Source: Candidatus Achromatium palustre (GTDB taxonomy: Bacteria; Pseudomonadota; Gammaproteobacteria; Chromatiales; Chromatiaceae). Taken from it: a DNA stretch of 48,954 nucleotides. Below are positions 18,155 through 25,490 of the stretch, piece after piece. The position numbers were made by a program, and so were the translations under genes. The stretch lies in the NCBI GenBank assembly GCA_001044195.1, contig LFCU01000131.1, forward strand, positions 1 through 48,954, in the 5' to 3' direction. The notes beneath the pieces were generated by a model. The model was not told the DNA's origin and searched no databases. It saw only the letters and a list, made by a program, of their open reading frames with translations. The first letter of the stretch is position 1; each line of letters opens with the position of its first letter.

Positions 18155-19468
18155 TTAAGCAATTTGATTACTTTCATTAACACTTATAATCTCCTGTTTG
18201 CGTTCATCCAGACGCGATAATACCAAGCGAATATGCATATGCAATGCATATAATTCGCCCATAAAAGAAAGAGGTACAGAAACTTGACCAATTACCTCTT
18301 TTTCTAGAGATTTCATCTGTTTAACCTTTGTTTCTAAAATATCCACATCAGCAATTTTATCTAAGAATTGATCTACTTCGTATAATCTTACGTACCAACG
18401 ATAAATCTGTGATCGAATGCGCCAACGATATATTGGTGGTGCACTCTTAAATAATGGCATCAACACCGCGATGAGCGGAATAATCATTATTGTTAAGCGC
18501 GCTATAGTTGCTGCTATTGAAAATGGGAAGATCTTGTGCAAAAATGATGGCCCTTCTTTCAAGTAGACAGCCGCATTATTATTCATAGGAAATTCAACAA
18601 ATTGTGTTGATGGGAATTGTCCTGGTCGTTCCAATAAGCCACCAGATCGATGTATTTTTTCGGCACCCATTAATAAAATAGACACCCAGTCTGAATGTAG
18701 ATCCTCTCGAGCAACTAGACTAGCTGTTGTTGCCAATAATATCTTTTCTTCATGCGGGATATTCTTCTGTAGATTAATCACACCTTCGCCTAATTTAAGG
18801 CTACTTAAAAACGAATGTTGGCTTGTGTACGCAATATGTCGTTTAAAGCTGAATAGTGTAATTGTCGTATCTTGAAGCAATTTAGAGATGGTGTTAGCTT
18901 TTATGGACATGACAAAAAAAGCTGCATCAATCTTACCAGCCTTTAGTTGTTGTGCCGCCTGTTGCGAAGACAATTCCAAAAAAGTTGTATTTGCTTCTGT
19001 AACTTGGTTATCCGCTAATAATTGCAATGCTAATGGACGAGTACCACTGCCTTTCTCCCCAATCGCAATACGTTTACCACGTAAATCAAATAAATATTTA
19101 ATTGAATGTTGGCGTTTATGGAATACCCATAATGGTTCATAAAAAAGGCTACCTAGAGATTTTAATCCACTAGACGCAACAGATTTTCCAACTCCACCTT
19201 GGACTAAACCAACAGAAACATCTTTTGATTTAAGGCGTTGGAGTACTTCTATGGAACCTGCGGTAGGTACAATCTCTAAATTAAAATTATCTTTCGCTAA
19301 TAATGCTTTATATTTTAGAGCAAAGGTATGGTAACCACCACCAACCCGGCCTGTAGCTATACGAATTGTTTTGGGTGGTGCTGGCTCAACAAATTGATAG
19401 GCAATAAAAAAACTTACAATAACAAAGACAACGGCTGGTATCCAAACTTTACATAAATTACATTTCAT
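18155..19468 (-). CDS. TAXI family TRAP-type solute-binding protein
   Basis: Periplasmic binding protein of the TAXI branch of TRAP transporters, which usually bind small carboxylates or amino acids. The 437-residue chain has an N-terminal membrane anchor (residues ~9-27), then the TAXI pattern IRIATGRVGGGYH, LEIVPTAGSIEVLQRL, VGLVQGG, LRGKRIAIGEKGSGTR and a helical lobe. Unusually it continues with a second membrane segment (about 325-345, IARLTIMIIPLIAVLMPLF) and a ~90-residue, helix-rich cytoplasmic tail. No TRAP permease gene is adjacent. Such double-anchored TAXI proteins may sense rather than transport; that is inference. The start is followed by a Cys-rich MKCNLCK, but this is not a clear lipobox. 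Confidence 0.85.
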   Translation of the reverse strand: MKCNLCKVWIPAVVFVIVSFFIAYQFVEPAPPKTIRIATGRVGGGYHTFALKYKALLAKDNFNLEIVPTAGSIEVLQRLKSKDVSVGLVQGGVGKSVASSGLKSLGSLFYEPLWVFHKRQHSIKYLFDLRGKRIAIGEKGSGTRPLALQLLADNQVTEANTTFLELSSQQAAQQLKAGKIDAAFFVMSIKANTISKLLQDTTITLFSFKRHIAYTSQHSFLSSLKLGEGVINLQKNIPHEEKILLATTASLVAREDLHSDWVSILLMGAEKIHRSGGLLERPGQFPSTQFVEFPMNNNAAVYLKEGPSFLHKIFPFSIAATIARLTIMIIPLIAVLMPLFKSAPPIYRWRIRSQIYRWYVRLYEVDQFLDKIADVDILETKVKQMKSLEKEVIGQVSVPLSFMGELYALHMHIRLVLSRLDERKQEIISVNESNQIA

Positions 19469-19576
19469 ACTTCAAGCCTGTATGGTGATTAATATTAATC
19501 ATCTGTTTACGATTTTTTGTCATGGTAAAATAATACTAACATTTTCTTTAAAGATTATGAAATTTACTTTTCAGCC

Positions 19577-19726
19577 AGTTAGGGTACGCATTGTGTACCT
19601 TTTCAAGATTGAGGCATTATCTCATATTAATTCATTTGCGGTTTTAACTTCAAGAAAGGTACGCAATGCGTATCCTACCTGGCTGTTGTTATATGGCGCA
19701 ATGCTCGCAGGTTTTGCGCCCTAGTT
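19577..19726. repeat. Island spacer repeat, copy 1
   Basis: AGTTAGGGTACGCATTGTG...TACGCAATGCGTATCCTACC, followed by the second half GGCGCAATGCTCGCAGGTTTTGCGCCC. It is the longest variant, with an extra ~60 bp in the middle containing GAGGCATTATCTC. It ends at the 3' end of higA. Confidence 0.8.
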
Positions 19727-20036
19727 AATGCTGTTTTTGGGTCGTATATTCAGCCCAAGGTTTGATCTTATTAAGTGATGGACCAAGAGTTTGCTCGGTG
19801 ACTTCCGTATCGTAGGCAGCTTGAGCACGTAGCCAATATCCATTAGACAAACCAAAAAATCGGCATAATCGTAAATCCGTATTAGCTGTTATAGAACGTT
19901 TATTTAAAACAATCTCATTGATACGCTGTGCGGGAACCCCGATTTCCTTGGCCAAACGATACTGGCTAATTCCCATTGGCTTTAAGAACTCCTCTAATAA
20001 AATTTCTCCTGGAGTGATGGGGTCTAGTTTTGTCAT
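19725..20036 (-). CDS. higA: HigA-type antitoxin
   Basis: Antitoxin and autorepressor partner of HigB. The 103-residue protein has the typical HigA/VapI opening (ITPGEILLEEFLKPMGISQYRLAKEIGVP) containing an XRE helix-turn-helix, followed by INEIVLNKRSITANTDLRLCRFFGLS, both strongly diagnostic. It lies 12 bp downstream of the toxin gene, the reversed toxin-first order typical of higBA. Both frames are intact, so this is likely a working module; it probably represses its own promoter upstream of higB. Confidence 0.93.
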   Translation of the reverse strand: MTKLDPITPGEILLEEFLKPMGISQYRLAKEIGVPAQRINEIVLNKRSITANTDLRLCRFFGLSNGYWLRAQAAYDTEVTEQTLGPSLNKIKPWAEYTTQKQH

Positions 20037-20048
20037 ATTAAAATCTCC

Positions 20049-20327
20049 TTAGTGGTAATCCACGATTTCCACATTTTCAGCACCTGCATCTGTCCAATAG
20101 AAACAAACTCGCCACTGATCGTTGATGCGGATACTGTATTGACCAGCGCGATCACCTTTGAGTGCTTCAAGATGGTTTCCAGGTGGTACTTTTAAATCAT
20201 CAAGTAAATTAGCGATTTCGAGCTGTCTGAGCTTTCGCCGAGCGACCTTGGCAATGCTGCTGAATTTCTTGACATTAGTGCCTCTTGACAGAGCTTCAGT
20301 ATATTTGCATTTGAATGATTTGATCAT
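20049..20327 (-). CDS. higB: HigB-type RelE-fold toxin
   Basis: Ribosome-dependent mRNA-cleaving toxin of the RelE superfamily. 92 residues with the HigB signature: an early region equivalent to F.c..te.l..g, then KVARRKLRQLEIANLLDDLKVPPGNHLEALKGDRAGQYSIRINDQWRVCFYW and the ending VEIVDYH. Toxin precedes antitoxin, as usual for this family. The frame is complete. Confidence 0.93.
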   Translation of the reverse strand: MIKSFKCKYTEALSRGTNVKKFSSIAKVARRKLRQLEIANLLDDLKVPPGNHLEALKGDRAGQYSIRINDQWRVCFYWTDAGAENVEIVDYH

Positions 20328-20375
20328 GCGTCATATAATGACGCATTGCATGATTAACGTCAAGCGTGATTATGA

Positions 20376-20454
20376 AGCGAGGTAGGGTACGCATTGCGTA
20401 CCATAAATTAACGTTTTAAGAGGAAAAGGTGCGCAGTGCGTACCCTCCCTGGCT
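20376..20454. repeat. Island spacer repeat, copy 2 (first half)
   Basis: GCGAGGTAGGGTACGCATTG...TGCGTACCCTCCCTGGCT with the ACGTTTTAAGAGGAAAAGG centre. The second half (GGCGCAATGCCCGC...) is missing. It is followed at once by TTTGGATTGGTGCAAAAATTG, the string that also precedes the duplicate pair at 26962. Confidence 0.8.
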
Positions 20455-20536
20455 TTGGATTGGTGCAAAAATTGCGTATTATTAAGCAGTAGGTGTTAAC
20501 ATTTTTAAAATAGGTATTCGAACGGAGCATTAAATT

Positions 20537-20752
20537 ATGCAACTGTTAGTTAATATTGATATTGATAATTGTATAGATTTGATTTCACGCATGAATTTAT
20601 CACAAATTGAAACAATTAAGACTGCTTTAATTGAGCGTGAGATATTTTTTCAAAAATTTAAAAAAGACAATATAGAAGATGTTATTGCAGATTTTAAGAA
20701 TGAAAATTATTCTGAAGATTTTTTAAACACTTTAGAACATGGTTTAAAATAG
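20537..20752 (+). CDS. Antitoxin of a RelE-like pair, copy 1, shortened by a TAG
   Basis: A 71-residue acidic helical protein, nearly identical to the 77-residue protein at 26962-27195. The last six residues present there (QSSIYK) are lost because CAG has become TAG; the DNA after the stop still encodes S-S-I-Y-K in frame. The GGAG site is conserved. The partner toxin downstream is truncated, so this copy is a decaying orphan antitoxin. It could still bind the toxin of the intact copy (inference). The family resembles short antitoxins paired with RelE/ParE toxins; I cannot name it further. Confidence 0.75.
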   Translation: MQLLVNIDIDNCIDLISRMNLSQIETIKTALIEREIFFQKFKKDNIEDVIADFKNENYSEDFLNTLEHGLK

Positions 20753-20766
20753 AGTTCGATATATAA

Positions 20767-20874
20767 ATGATGGAAATTAAAGAACTGCGTGATGATTTAA
20801 AGTTATATCTTAAAAAACATAATTTGCTTAAAAAATACAACAAAGTAAAAGGTTTATTGGTGCAAAAATTGTAA
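20767..20874 (+). pseudogene. Truncated RelE/ParE-like toxin, copy 1
   Basis: The first 30 codons match the toxin at 27192-27443 (MMEIKELRDDLKLYL..., one K/A difference), ending at KGL. The frame then runs into TTGGTGCAAAAATTGTAA, which matches the string upstream of both antitoxin copies (GGATTGGTGCAAAAATTGCG). The toxin was therefore cut by recombination at that short repeat. All of the catalytic half (RLIYSFRI...) is missing, so it is inactive. Confidence 0.85.
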
Positions 20875-20936
20875 ATATAACTTTTGAATGATGGGCTTTG
20901 CTCTACCCATCCTATCGTACTTAGAAGCAGGAAACT

Positions 20937-21974
20937 ATGAGTAAAAAAATTGTAAACACAATTGACTATCGGAAATTTATCCAATCCTTGAAAGAAAGGG
21001 TGTAGTCTGCCCAAATTAAGGCCGCACGGGCAGTCAACGTACAGCTTATTGATCTTTATTGGGAAGTTGGCAAGCATGTTTTCAAAAAACAACAATCTGC
21101 TGGTTGGGGCGATGCAGTAATTGCACAAATTTCGCAAGACTTGACCAGTGAATTAGATGGAACCAAGGGATTCTCACGGGCAAATTTGTACCGCATGAAA
21201 AAGTTTTATGCTTTTTATCAAGATCACGAATTTGTCGCGCAACTTGCGCGACAAATTCCATGGTGGCATAATGTAGAAATTTTTCAAAAGGTTAATGATT
21301 GCGATATAGCTATTTGGTATATCCAACAAACCATCGAAAATAATTGGTCTCGTAAAGTTTTGGTACTGCAACTTAAGAATGAACTGTTTGAACGCCAAGG
21401 CATAAAGACACCTATTAATAATAATTTTGGCGAACGCTTGCCAGCACCAAATTCTGATTTAGCGTGCGACATTTTAAAAGATCCTTATGTATTTGATTTT
21501 CTAAACCTTGAACAAGCATCACCAGAACGGATCGTAGAAGATGCACTGGTTGAGCATTTAGGATTTTTTATGATTGAACTTGGGAAAGGATTTGCATTTG
21601 TGGGTAGGCAATATCATCTCACGGTTGGTCGGCACGACTTTTATATTGACCTTTTATTTTATCACATTAAATTGCATTGTTATGTAGTTATTGAATTGAA
21701 AAATGGCACATTTAAACCGGAATACGCTGGAAAACTTAACTTTTACCTTACTACCATAGATGAACAGCTTAAAACACCTGAAGACAATCATTCAATAGGG
21801 TTAATTTTGTGTCGTGATAAAGACAATATTGTTGTGGAATATGCATTGCGTGACTTAAATAAACCGATTGGTGTCTCTTGTTATGAAACCTCAACTGATC
21901 TTCCTGAGGAATTTGCAAAAATTTTGCCAACTCCAGAAGAGATAAGACAAGAATTCAAAAAATCAACTAAATAG
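20937..21974 (+). pseudogene. YhcG/DUF1016 PDDEXK nuclease, interrupted by in-frame TAG
   Basis: The family combines an N-terminal DUF1016 helical domain with a C-terminal PD-(D/E)XK nuclease. The frame is 346 codons with one TAG at 21003-21005 (codon 23), in the sequence KERV*SAQIKAARAVNVQLIDLYWEVG, which is typical of the family around the stop. The rest is intact: PWWHNVEIF, NNWSRKVLVLQL, then the nuclease core FAFVGRQYHL, FYIDLLFYH, YVVIELK, and NSIGLILCRDKD-like text. The antitoxin-neighbour context is usual for such genes. Restart at the next ATG (21141) would lose the first third of the helical domain and has no good site. A perfect 13-bp hairpin lies inside the gene at 21228-21258. 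Confidence 0.85.
21228..21258. repeat. Perfect palindrome inside the DUF1016 coding region
   Basis: GAATTTGTCGCGC-aactt-GCGCGACAAATTC: a 13-bp perfect stem translated as EFVAQLARQIP. A diverged but still paired relative (TCGCACAA/TTGTGCGA) occurs at 25084-25100 in a stray fragment of the same gene, and similar palindromes lie inside the second DUF1016 gene at 23097-23219. Confidence 0.8.
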
Positions 21975-22055
21975 CGAGGTAGGGTACGCAATGCGTATCC
22001 TACCTGGCTGTTGTTATATGGCGTAATACCCGCAGGTTTTGCACCCTCCCTCGCT
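21973..22055. repeat. Island spacer repeat, copy 3 (short)
   Basis: GCGAGGTAGGGTACGCAATGCGTATCCTACCTGG joined directly to GGCGTAATACCCGCAGGTTTTGCACCC; the AACGTTTTAAGAGGAAAAGG centre is absent. It lies between the convergent ends of the two DUF1016 genes and may serve both as a transcript-end hairpin. Confidence 0.8.
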
Positions 22056-22059
22056 ATAA

Positions 22060-23502
22060 TTAGTTAGTGATAAAAAATATCTTCTTACCTTTTAATAATT
22101 TATCAACATATCCTTCTGCATGTAATCTTTGCAAATCTCGCCGTGCTGTAGCAACCGAAATTTTCATTTTTTCGGCATATTCTTGGCAGGAAATTTCGTT
22201 TCCTTTTTGGGTATCACCAAGAAACCTATTTTGGCGACTGTTAAAATTAGCGTTAGCGACTTTTATAGTATTATTAGCAGGTGGTTGGGAAAATCTTTGT
22301 AAGATTTGCCGAGTTTTTTCAATCTCTTTGGCTAATTTTTTAGGATCAGGTAATGCAAGTTGATATTCTGCTGCCATTACTTTATTCAATAGATTGCCTA
22401 ATGCATAATGAGCTGCTGCTTGATCTTTCTCCGAACATAAGATTAAGCCAACTGGCGGATTTTCTTCCGGCAATGTTAGATGTTCCCACGCATAATTAAG
22501 ATAAAGATTCATTTGACCAACATCAGCATGGGTAAATTTATCAGTCTTTAAATCTATAATCACTAAACATCTAAGGCGGCGATGATAAAAAAGCAAATCC
22601 ATGCGATACCAGGTATTGCCAATACGGATGCGCTTTTGCCGACCAACAAAAGTAAAATCATTGCCAAGTTCGAGCAGAAAACTTTCTAAATGGTGAATTA
22701 ACGATTCTTCAAGTTCAGTTTCTGAATATTCATCTTTTAGATTCAAAAATTCTAGGACTACTGGATCCCTAATCTGATCTTCAACAGTGATTATATCTTC
22801 AGGTTTGGTTTCTGCTCCCTTGGTGAGCATGGCCGCCTTATTTTTGGATAAGGCTGTACGTTCATAAAATAAGGTGCTTATTTGCCGATCTAATTGGCGT
22901 ATAGACCAGCCACCGCGTATGGCTTCGATCTCATAAAATTCACGGGCTTCATCAGTTTTGACAGATAATAATCTGACGTAATGGGACCAGGAAAGAGGGA
23001 ATAATGCAGCCAATTTAACCAAATAATCTTCTAATGGATCTGATTCTAATGATTGCAAAATATCCGATTTATCTGGTATACGTTGCGTTGCAGATTTCCG
23101 AGACGGTGTTGCGGAAATGTTGTCTAGAATCTGTTCCGTTGCAGATTTACGAGACGGTGTCTCGTAAATGACGTTTGCAATTTGTTCCGTTGCAAATTTA
23201 CGCGACATCGTCGCGTAAATCTTGTCAAGGGAGTATACAATAAAAAAATTTCTCATATATTGTAAATTATCAACGCCAAAGCCACGTCCTAATTTTGCTG
23301 TCAAATCATGGGATAATGTTATCAACAATCTATCACCATAATCAGCACGTATGCTGCCAAATTGCTCAAATTCTACTATGCGGCGACCTATTTCCCAATG
23401 AGTTGCCGTCAACATAGCGTTGACTGTTTGAGCTACTTTATGCCTTGCTGCTTCCAATAAAGCAACAATACCTGCAGTAAGGATCTTCATAGGCAACATC
23501 AC
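22060..23502 (-). CDS. YhcG/DUF1016 PDDEXK nuclease fused to a DeoR-like HTH
   Basis: 480 residues as read from the GTG at 23502. Segments are a DUF1016 N-terminal domain (LLEAARHKVAQTVNAML, HWEIGRRIVE), a low-complexity insert of three 17-residue repeats (SRK-ATEQI type, about residues 97-147), the second half of DUF1016 (SWSHYVRLL, RGGWSIRQLDRQI), the nuclease core (FTFVGRQKRIRIG, YRMDLLFYHRR, LVIIDLK), and a C-terminal winged helix (ISVATARRDLQRLHAEGYV) of DeoR type. The reading frame probably began at 23542: MPKLKKEIISKQHRDVAYED leads into LTAGIVALLE if one C at 23481-23482 is removed, and 23542 has an AGGA site. So the N-terminus may be frameshifted. The added HTH suggests DNA binding or self-regulation (inference). 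Confidence 0.8.
   Translation of the reverse strand: MMLPMKILTAGIVALLEAARHKVAQTVNAMLTATHWEIGRRIVEFEQFGSIRADYGDRLLITLSHDLTAKLGRGFGVDNLQYMRNFFIVYSLDKIYATMSRKFATEQIANVIYETPSRKSATEQILDNISATPSRKSATQRIPDKSDILQSLESDPLEDYLVKLAALFPLSWSHYVRLLSVKTDEAREFYEIEAIRGGWSIRQLDRQISTLFYERTALSKNKAAMLTKGAETKPEDIITVEDQIRDPVVLEFLNLKDEYSETELEESLIHHLESFLLELGNDFTFVGRQKRIRIGNTWYRMDLLFYHRRLRCLVIIDLKTDKFTHADVGQMNLYLNYAWEHLTLPEENPPVGLILCSEKDQAAAHYALGNLLNKVMAAEYQLALPDPKKLAKEIEKTRQILQRFSQPPANNTIKVANANFNSRQNRFLGDTQKGNEISCQEYAEKMKISVATARRDLQRLHAEGYVDKLLKGKKIFFITN
23088..23219. repeat. Three 51-bp in-frame repeats with palindromes
   Basis: Units begin TTGCA(G/A)ATTT at 23088, 23139 and 23190, exactly 51 bp apart, so each adds 17 codons. 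Units two and three contain perfect 11-bp stems with different sequences: ATTTACGAGAC-ggt-GTCTCGTAAAT and ATTTACGCGAC-atc-GTCGCGTAAAT. Stem changes are therefore compensated. Unit one has a partly broken stem. Confidence 0.85.
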
Positions 23503-23561
23503 GATGTTGCTTGCTAATTATTTCTTTTTTTAATTTAGGCATTAAAATATTCCTAAGGTAA

Positions 23562-23610
23562 AGCGAGGTAGGGTGCAAAACCTGCAAGCATTGCGCCATA
23601 TAGCAACAGC
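23562..23610. repeat. Island spacer repeat, copy 4 (second half, inverted)
   Basis: GCGAGGTAGGGTGCAAAACCTGCAAGCATTGCGCCATATAGCAAC is the complement of the second half seen elsewhere. It lies in the 321-bp gap 23543-23863, which also has two partial GGGTAGAGC...AACCCAT hairpin sequences and a string complementary to TTTGGATTGGTGCAAA (23710-23724). No other gene is seen there. Confidence 0.75.
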
Positions 23611-23863
23611 GGAAAAATATATGATGTCTGATTGTCGTTATTTTTGATTTTTTGTAGGAGGGGTAGAGCGCGGCGAAACCCATATTCAAAAATCATATTT
23701 GCAATCTTTGCACCAATCCAAAGTAATAACAAAAAACTTTGAGTGCAATAGATTATGAGATGTATTTGATGAGTTTCGCTTCGCTCTACCCATCCTACCG
23801 TGCTGGCACCGATCCGGCAGGCGGATTATCCTAAACGTTAGGCACAATATAAAGGAAGTTTGA

Positions 23864-24301
23864 ATGCCTCCGAAAGTTCATGAGTTGATAGAAAAATTGA
23901 AAAAAGCTGGTTTTACTAATCGTGGAGGGAAAGGCTCTCATCGGAATTTTGCCCATCCAAGCGTTTCAAAACCAATAACTGTGCCCGGAAATCCAGGAGA
24001 TGATGCAAAGAAATATTTAGTAAAGGCAGTGCAAAAAGCTATTGAGGATTCAAAAAAAATGAAAGCAAGTGCCAGATATGCGAAAATTATTGAATGGTCA
24101 GAAGAAGATGACTGTTATGTTGGTAGTTGCCCAGGCTTGATATACGGTGGATGCCATGGCGAAAATGAACAAGAAGTTTTTGTAGAACTTTGCCAAATTG
24201 TTGAAGAAGCCATTGACTTGTATAGAGAAGACAACAAACCATTGCCTCCACCAACATCAGGAAAGGATTATGCAAATCTCTTGCAAAATGCTGATGCCTG
24301 A
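23864..24301 (+). CDS. hicAB: Fused HicA toxin - HicB antitoxin
   Basis: One 145-residue frame holds both partners. Residues 1-65 are HicA, a dsRBD-fold mRNA interferase: VHELIEKLKKAGF, catalytic His26 in GKGSHRNFAHP, ITVPGNPGDD and VKAVQKAIEDS. Residues 66-145 are HicB: a partial RNase H fold beginning MKASARYAKIIEW, with YVGSCPGLIYGGCHGE and EEAIDLYRED. Normally these are two genes. The junction lies at a run of eight A followed by ATG (24059), with GAGG 11 nt upstream, so the antitoxin could also be made separately. A one-base change in the A-run would split the frames. AAGGA precedes the first ATG. No DNA-binding domain is present on the HicB part. Confidence 0.88.
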   Translation: MPPKVHELIEKLKKAGFTNRGGKGSHRNFAHPSVSKPITVPGNPGDDAKKYLVKAVQKAIEDSKKMKASARYAKIIEWSEEDDCYVGSCPGLIYGGCHGENEQEVFVELCQIVEEAIDLYREDNKPLPPPTSGKDYANLLQNADA

Positions 24302-24356
24302 AACCAGGTAAGTTGGGTACGGTCGTATCGTGCCCGACGATAAATACCAAATAAAA

Positions 24357-24480
24357 GCCAGGTGGGGGCATTGCGTACCATAAATTAACGTTTTAAAAGG
24401 AAAAGGTACGCATTGCATACCCTACCTGATTGTTGTTATATGGCACAATGCCCGCAGGTTTTGCGCCCTACCTTGCTGGT
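24357..24480. repeat. Island spacer repeat, copy 5 (full)
   Basis: A complete unit: GCCAGGTGGGGGCATTGCG, the ACGTTTTAAAAGGAAAAGG centre, TACGCATTGCATACCCTACC, then GGCACAATGCCCGCAGGTTTTGCGCCCTACC. It sits between hicAB and the dinJ-like gene. Confidence 0.8.
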
Positions 24481-24562
24481 TGAGTGTAATTTGTATGATA
24501 TTAATTTTTTACGAGTTAATCATGCTAAAATGTATGTCATTCGTAACACAAAAGGCGTACAT

Positions 24563-24817
24563 ATGAAAACAGCTATTATTAATGCACGAATCAGACCTGA
24601 GCTTAAAAGTGATGTGGAACGTATTTTAACACAATTAGGCATTTCAACTACCCAGGCTATTACCATATATTTTGAGCAAATTAGACTTAAACAGGGCATT
24701 CCTTTTGAATTAAAACTTCCAAATGAAGATACCCAAGCTGCGATGCAGGATGCAAGAAATAATCACGATTTAGAAGATGTTAGCCTTGAGCAATTAAAGG
24801 CGCAACTGACAAAATGA
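24563..24817 (+). CDS. dinJ: RelB/DinJ family antitoxin
   Basis: 84 residues: MKTAIINARIRPELKSDVERIL, a ribbon-helix-helix start, then LGISTTQAITIYFEQIRLKQGIPFEL, the RelB/DinJ hallmark, and an acidic C-terminal toxin-binding tail. The ATG at 24563 has AAGG at good spacing and matches family starts; the open frame extends further upstream, but that part lies in spacer repeat DNA. It overlaps the toxin gene by 4 bases (ATGA). Likely represses its own operon. Confidence 0.93.
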   Translation: MKTAIINARIRPELKSDVERILTQLGISTTQAITIYFEQIRLKQGIPFELKLPNEDTQAAMQDARNNHDLEDVSLEQLKAQLTK

Positions 24818-25083
24818 TTTTGCAGCAAACCAAGGCGTTTAGACGTGATAGTAGCAAGCTAAAGTTGAGTGATAAGTATTTTACTAAATTGATTGAATAT
24901 TTGTATCTTTTATCCCAAAACAAACCCTTGCCACCTGAAGCAAGAGATCATGCTTTAATAGGTGATTGGGCCGATTTTCGAGAGTGCCATATCAGCAGTG
25001 ATGTGTTATTGATTTACCAGATGGTTGATGTGAATGTGGTTAAGTTAGTGAGGATAGGTAGTCATAGCCAATTGTTTAAATAG
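24814..25083 (+). CDS. yafQ: YafQ family mRNA interferase toxin
   Basis: Ribosome-dependent endoribonuclease toxin. The 89-residue sequence shows the YafQ pattern clearly: FRRDSSKLKLS, LPPEARDHALIGDWADFRECHI, LLIYQM and a C-terminal VRIGSHSQLF with the catalytic-type His near the end. It overlaps the dinJ-like antitoxin and the frame is intact, so the module may be active. A stray DUF1016 fragment starts at its stop codon. Confidence 0.94.
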   Translation: MILQQTKAFRRDSSKLKLSDKYFTKLIEYLYLLSQNKPLPPEARDHALIGDWADFRECHISSDVLLIYQMVDVNVVKLVRIGSHSQLFK

Positions 25084-25220
25084 TCGCACAACTTGTGCGA
25101 TAAATTCCATGGTGGCATAATGTAGAAATTTTTCAAAAGCCAGGTAGGGTACGCATTGCGTATCCTACCTGGCTGTTGTTATATGGCGCAATGCCCGCAG
25201 GTTTTGCGCCCTACCTCGCT
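25083..25220. repeat. Stray DUF1016 fragment plus island spacer repeat, copy 6
   Basis: 25083-25138 repeats the part of the DUF1016 gene at 21234-21290 (from TCGC(A/G)CAACTTG to TTTTTCAAAAG) with a few changes. It is joined to a spacer unit lacking its centre (CCAGGTAGGGTACGCATTGCG...GGCGCAATGCCCGCAGGTTTTGCGCCCTACC). A similar fragment is at 25986-26033. Confidence 0.8.
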
Positions 25221-25262
25221 GACAAAGTAGAATTAATCGTTAGTAAGCAAAAAGAGGTGTAT

Positions 25263-25490
25263 ATGCTTGTTAAAGCAAAAAAAGTTAAAGATGGTTTGTT
25301 TATTCCCATGCTCGATCAACTAAAACACGTTCAGAAGGAATATATTTTAGTGAACATTGAATTAATCGAGACTAAAGTGGAAGATTTGGAGAAAAAACAT
25401 AAGAATGGATACTTAAAATATCCTGTAGTACCAGGGGAATTTGATGATTTAGTAAATGAACAAGTATGGTGTGATAATGAGGCGTGGTGA
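25263..25490 (+). CDS. Antitoxin of a MazF-type pair
   Basis: 75 residues with the start at ATG 25263 (GAGGT upstream). The N-terminal half (LVKAKKVKDGLFIPML) resembles a short AbrB/MazE-like or related DNA-contacting strand; the rest is acidic and helical, with LVNEQVWCDNEAW at the end. It overlaps the following mazF-like frame by 14 bases, supporting a pair. I assign antitoxin by position; the family is not certain. Confidence 0.65.
   Translation: MLVKAKKVKDGLFIPMLDQLKHVQKEYILVNIELIETKVEDLEKKHKNGYLKYPVVPGEFDDLVNEQVWCDNEAW

Noticed and set aside
23438-23689. An 83-residue minus-strand ORF overlapping the second DUF1016 gene
   Set aside because: Most of it lies in spacer repeat DNA; only its last part (from MPKLKKEII) is meaningful, as the likely true N-terminus of the DUF1016 gene.
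23820-23850. An integron attC-like core (CGTTAGGC) before hicAB
   Set aside because: Only this one GTTAGGC core was seen, gene orientations in the island are mixed, no integrase is present, and the recurring spacer lacks matching R'/R'' cores.
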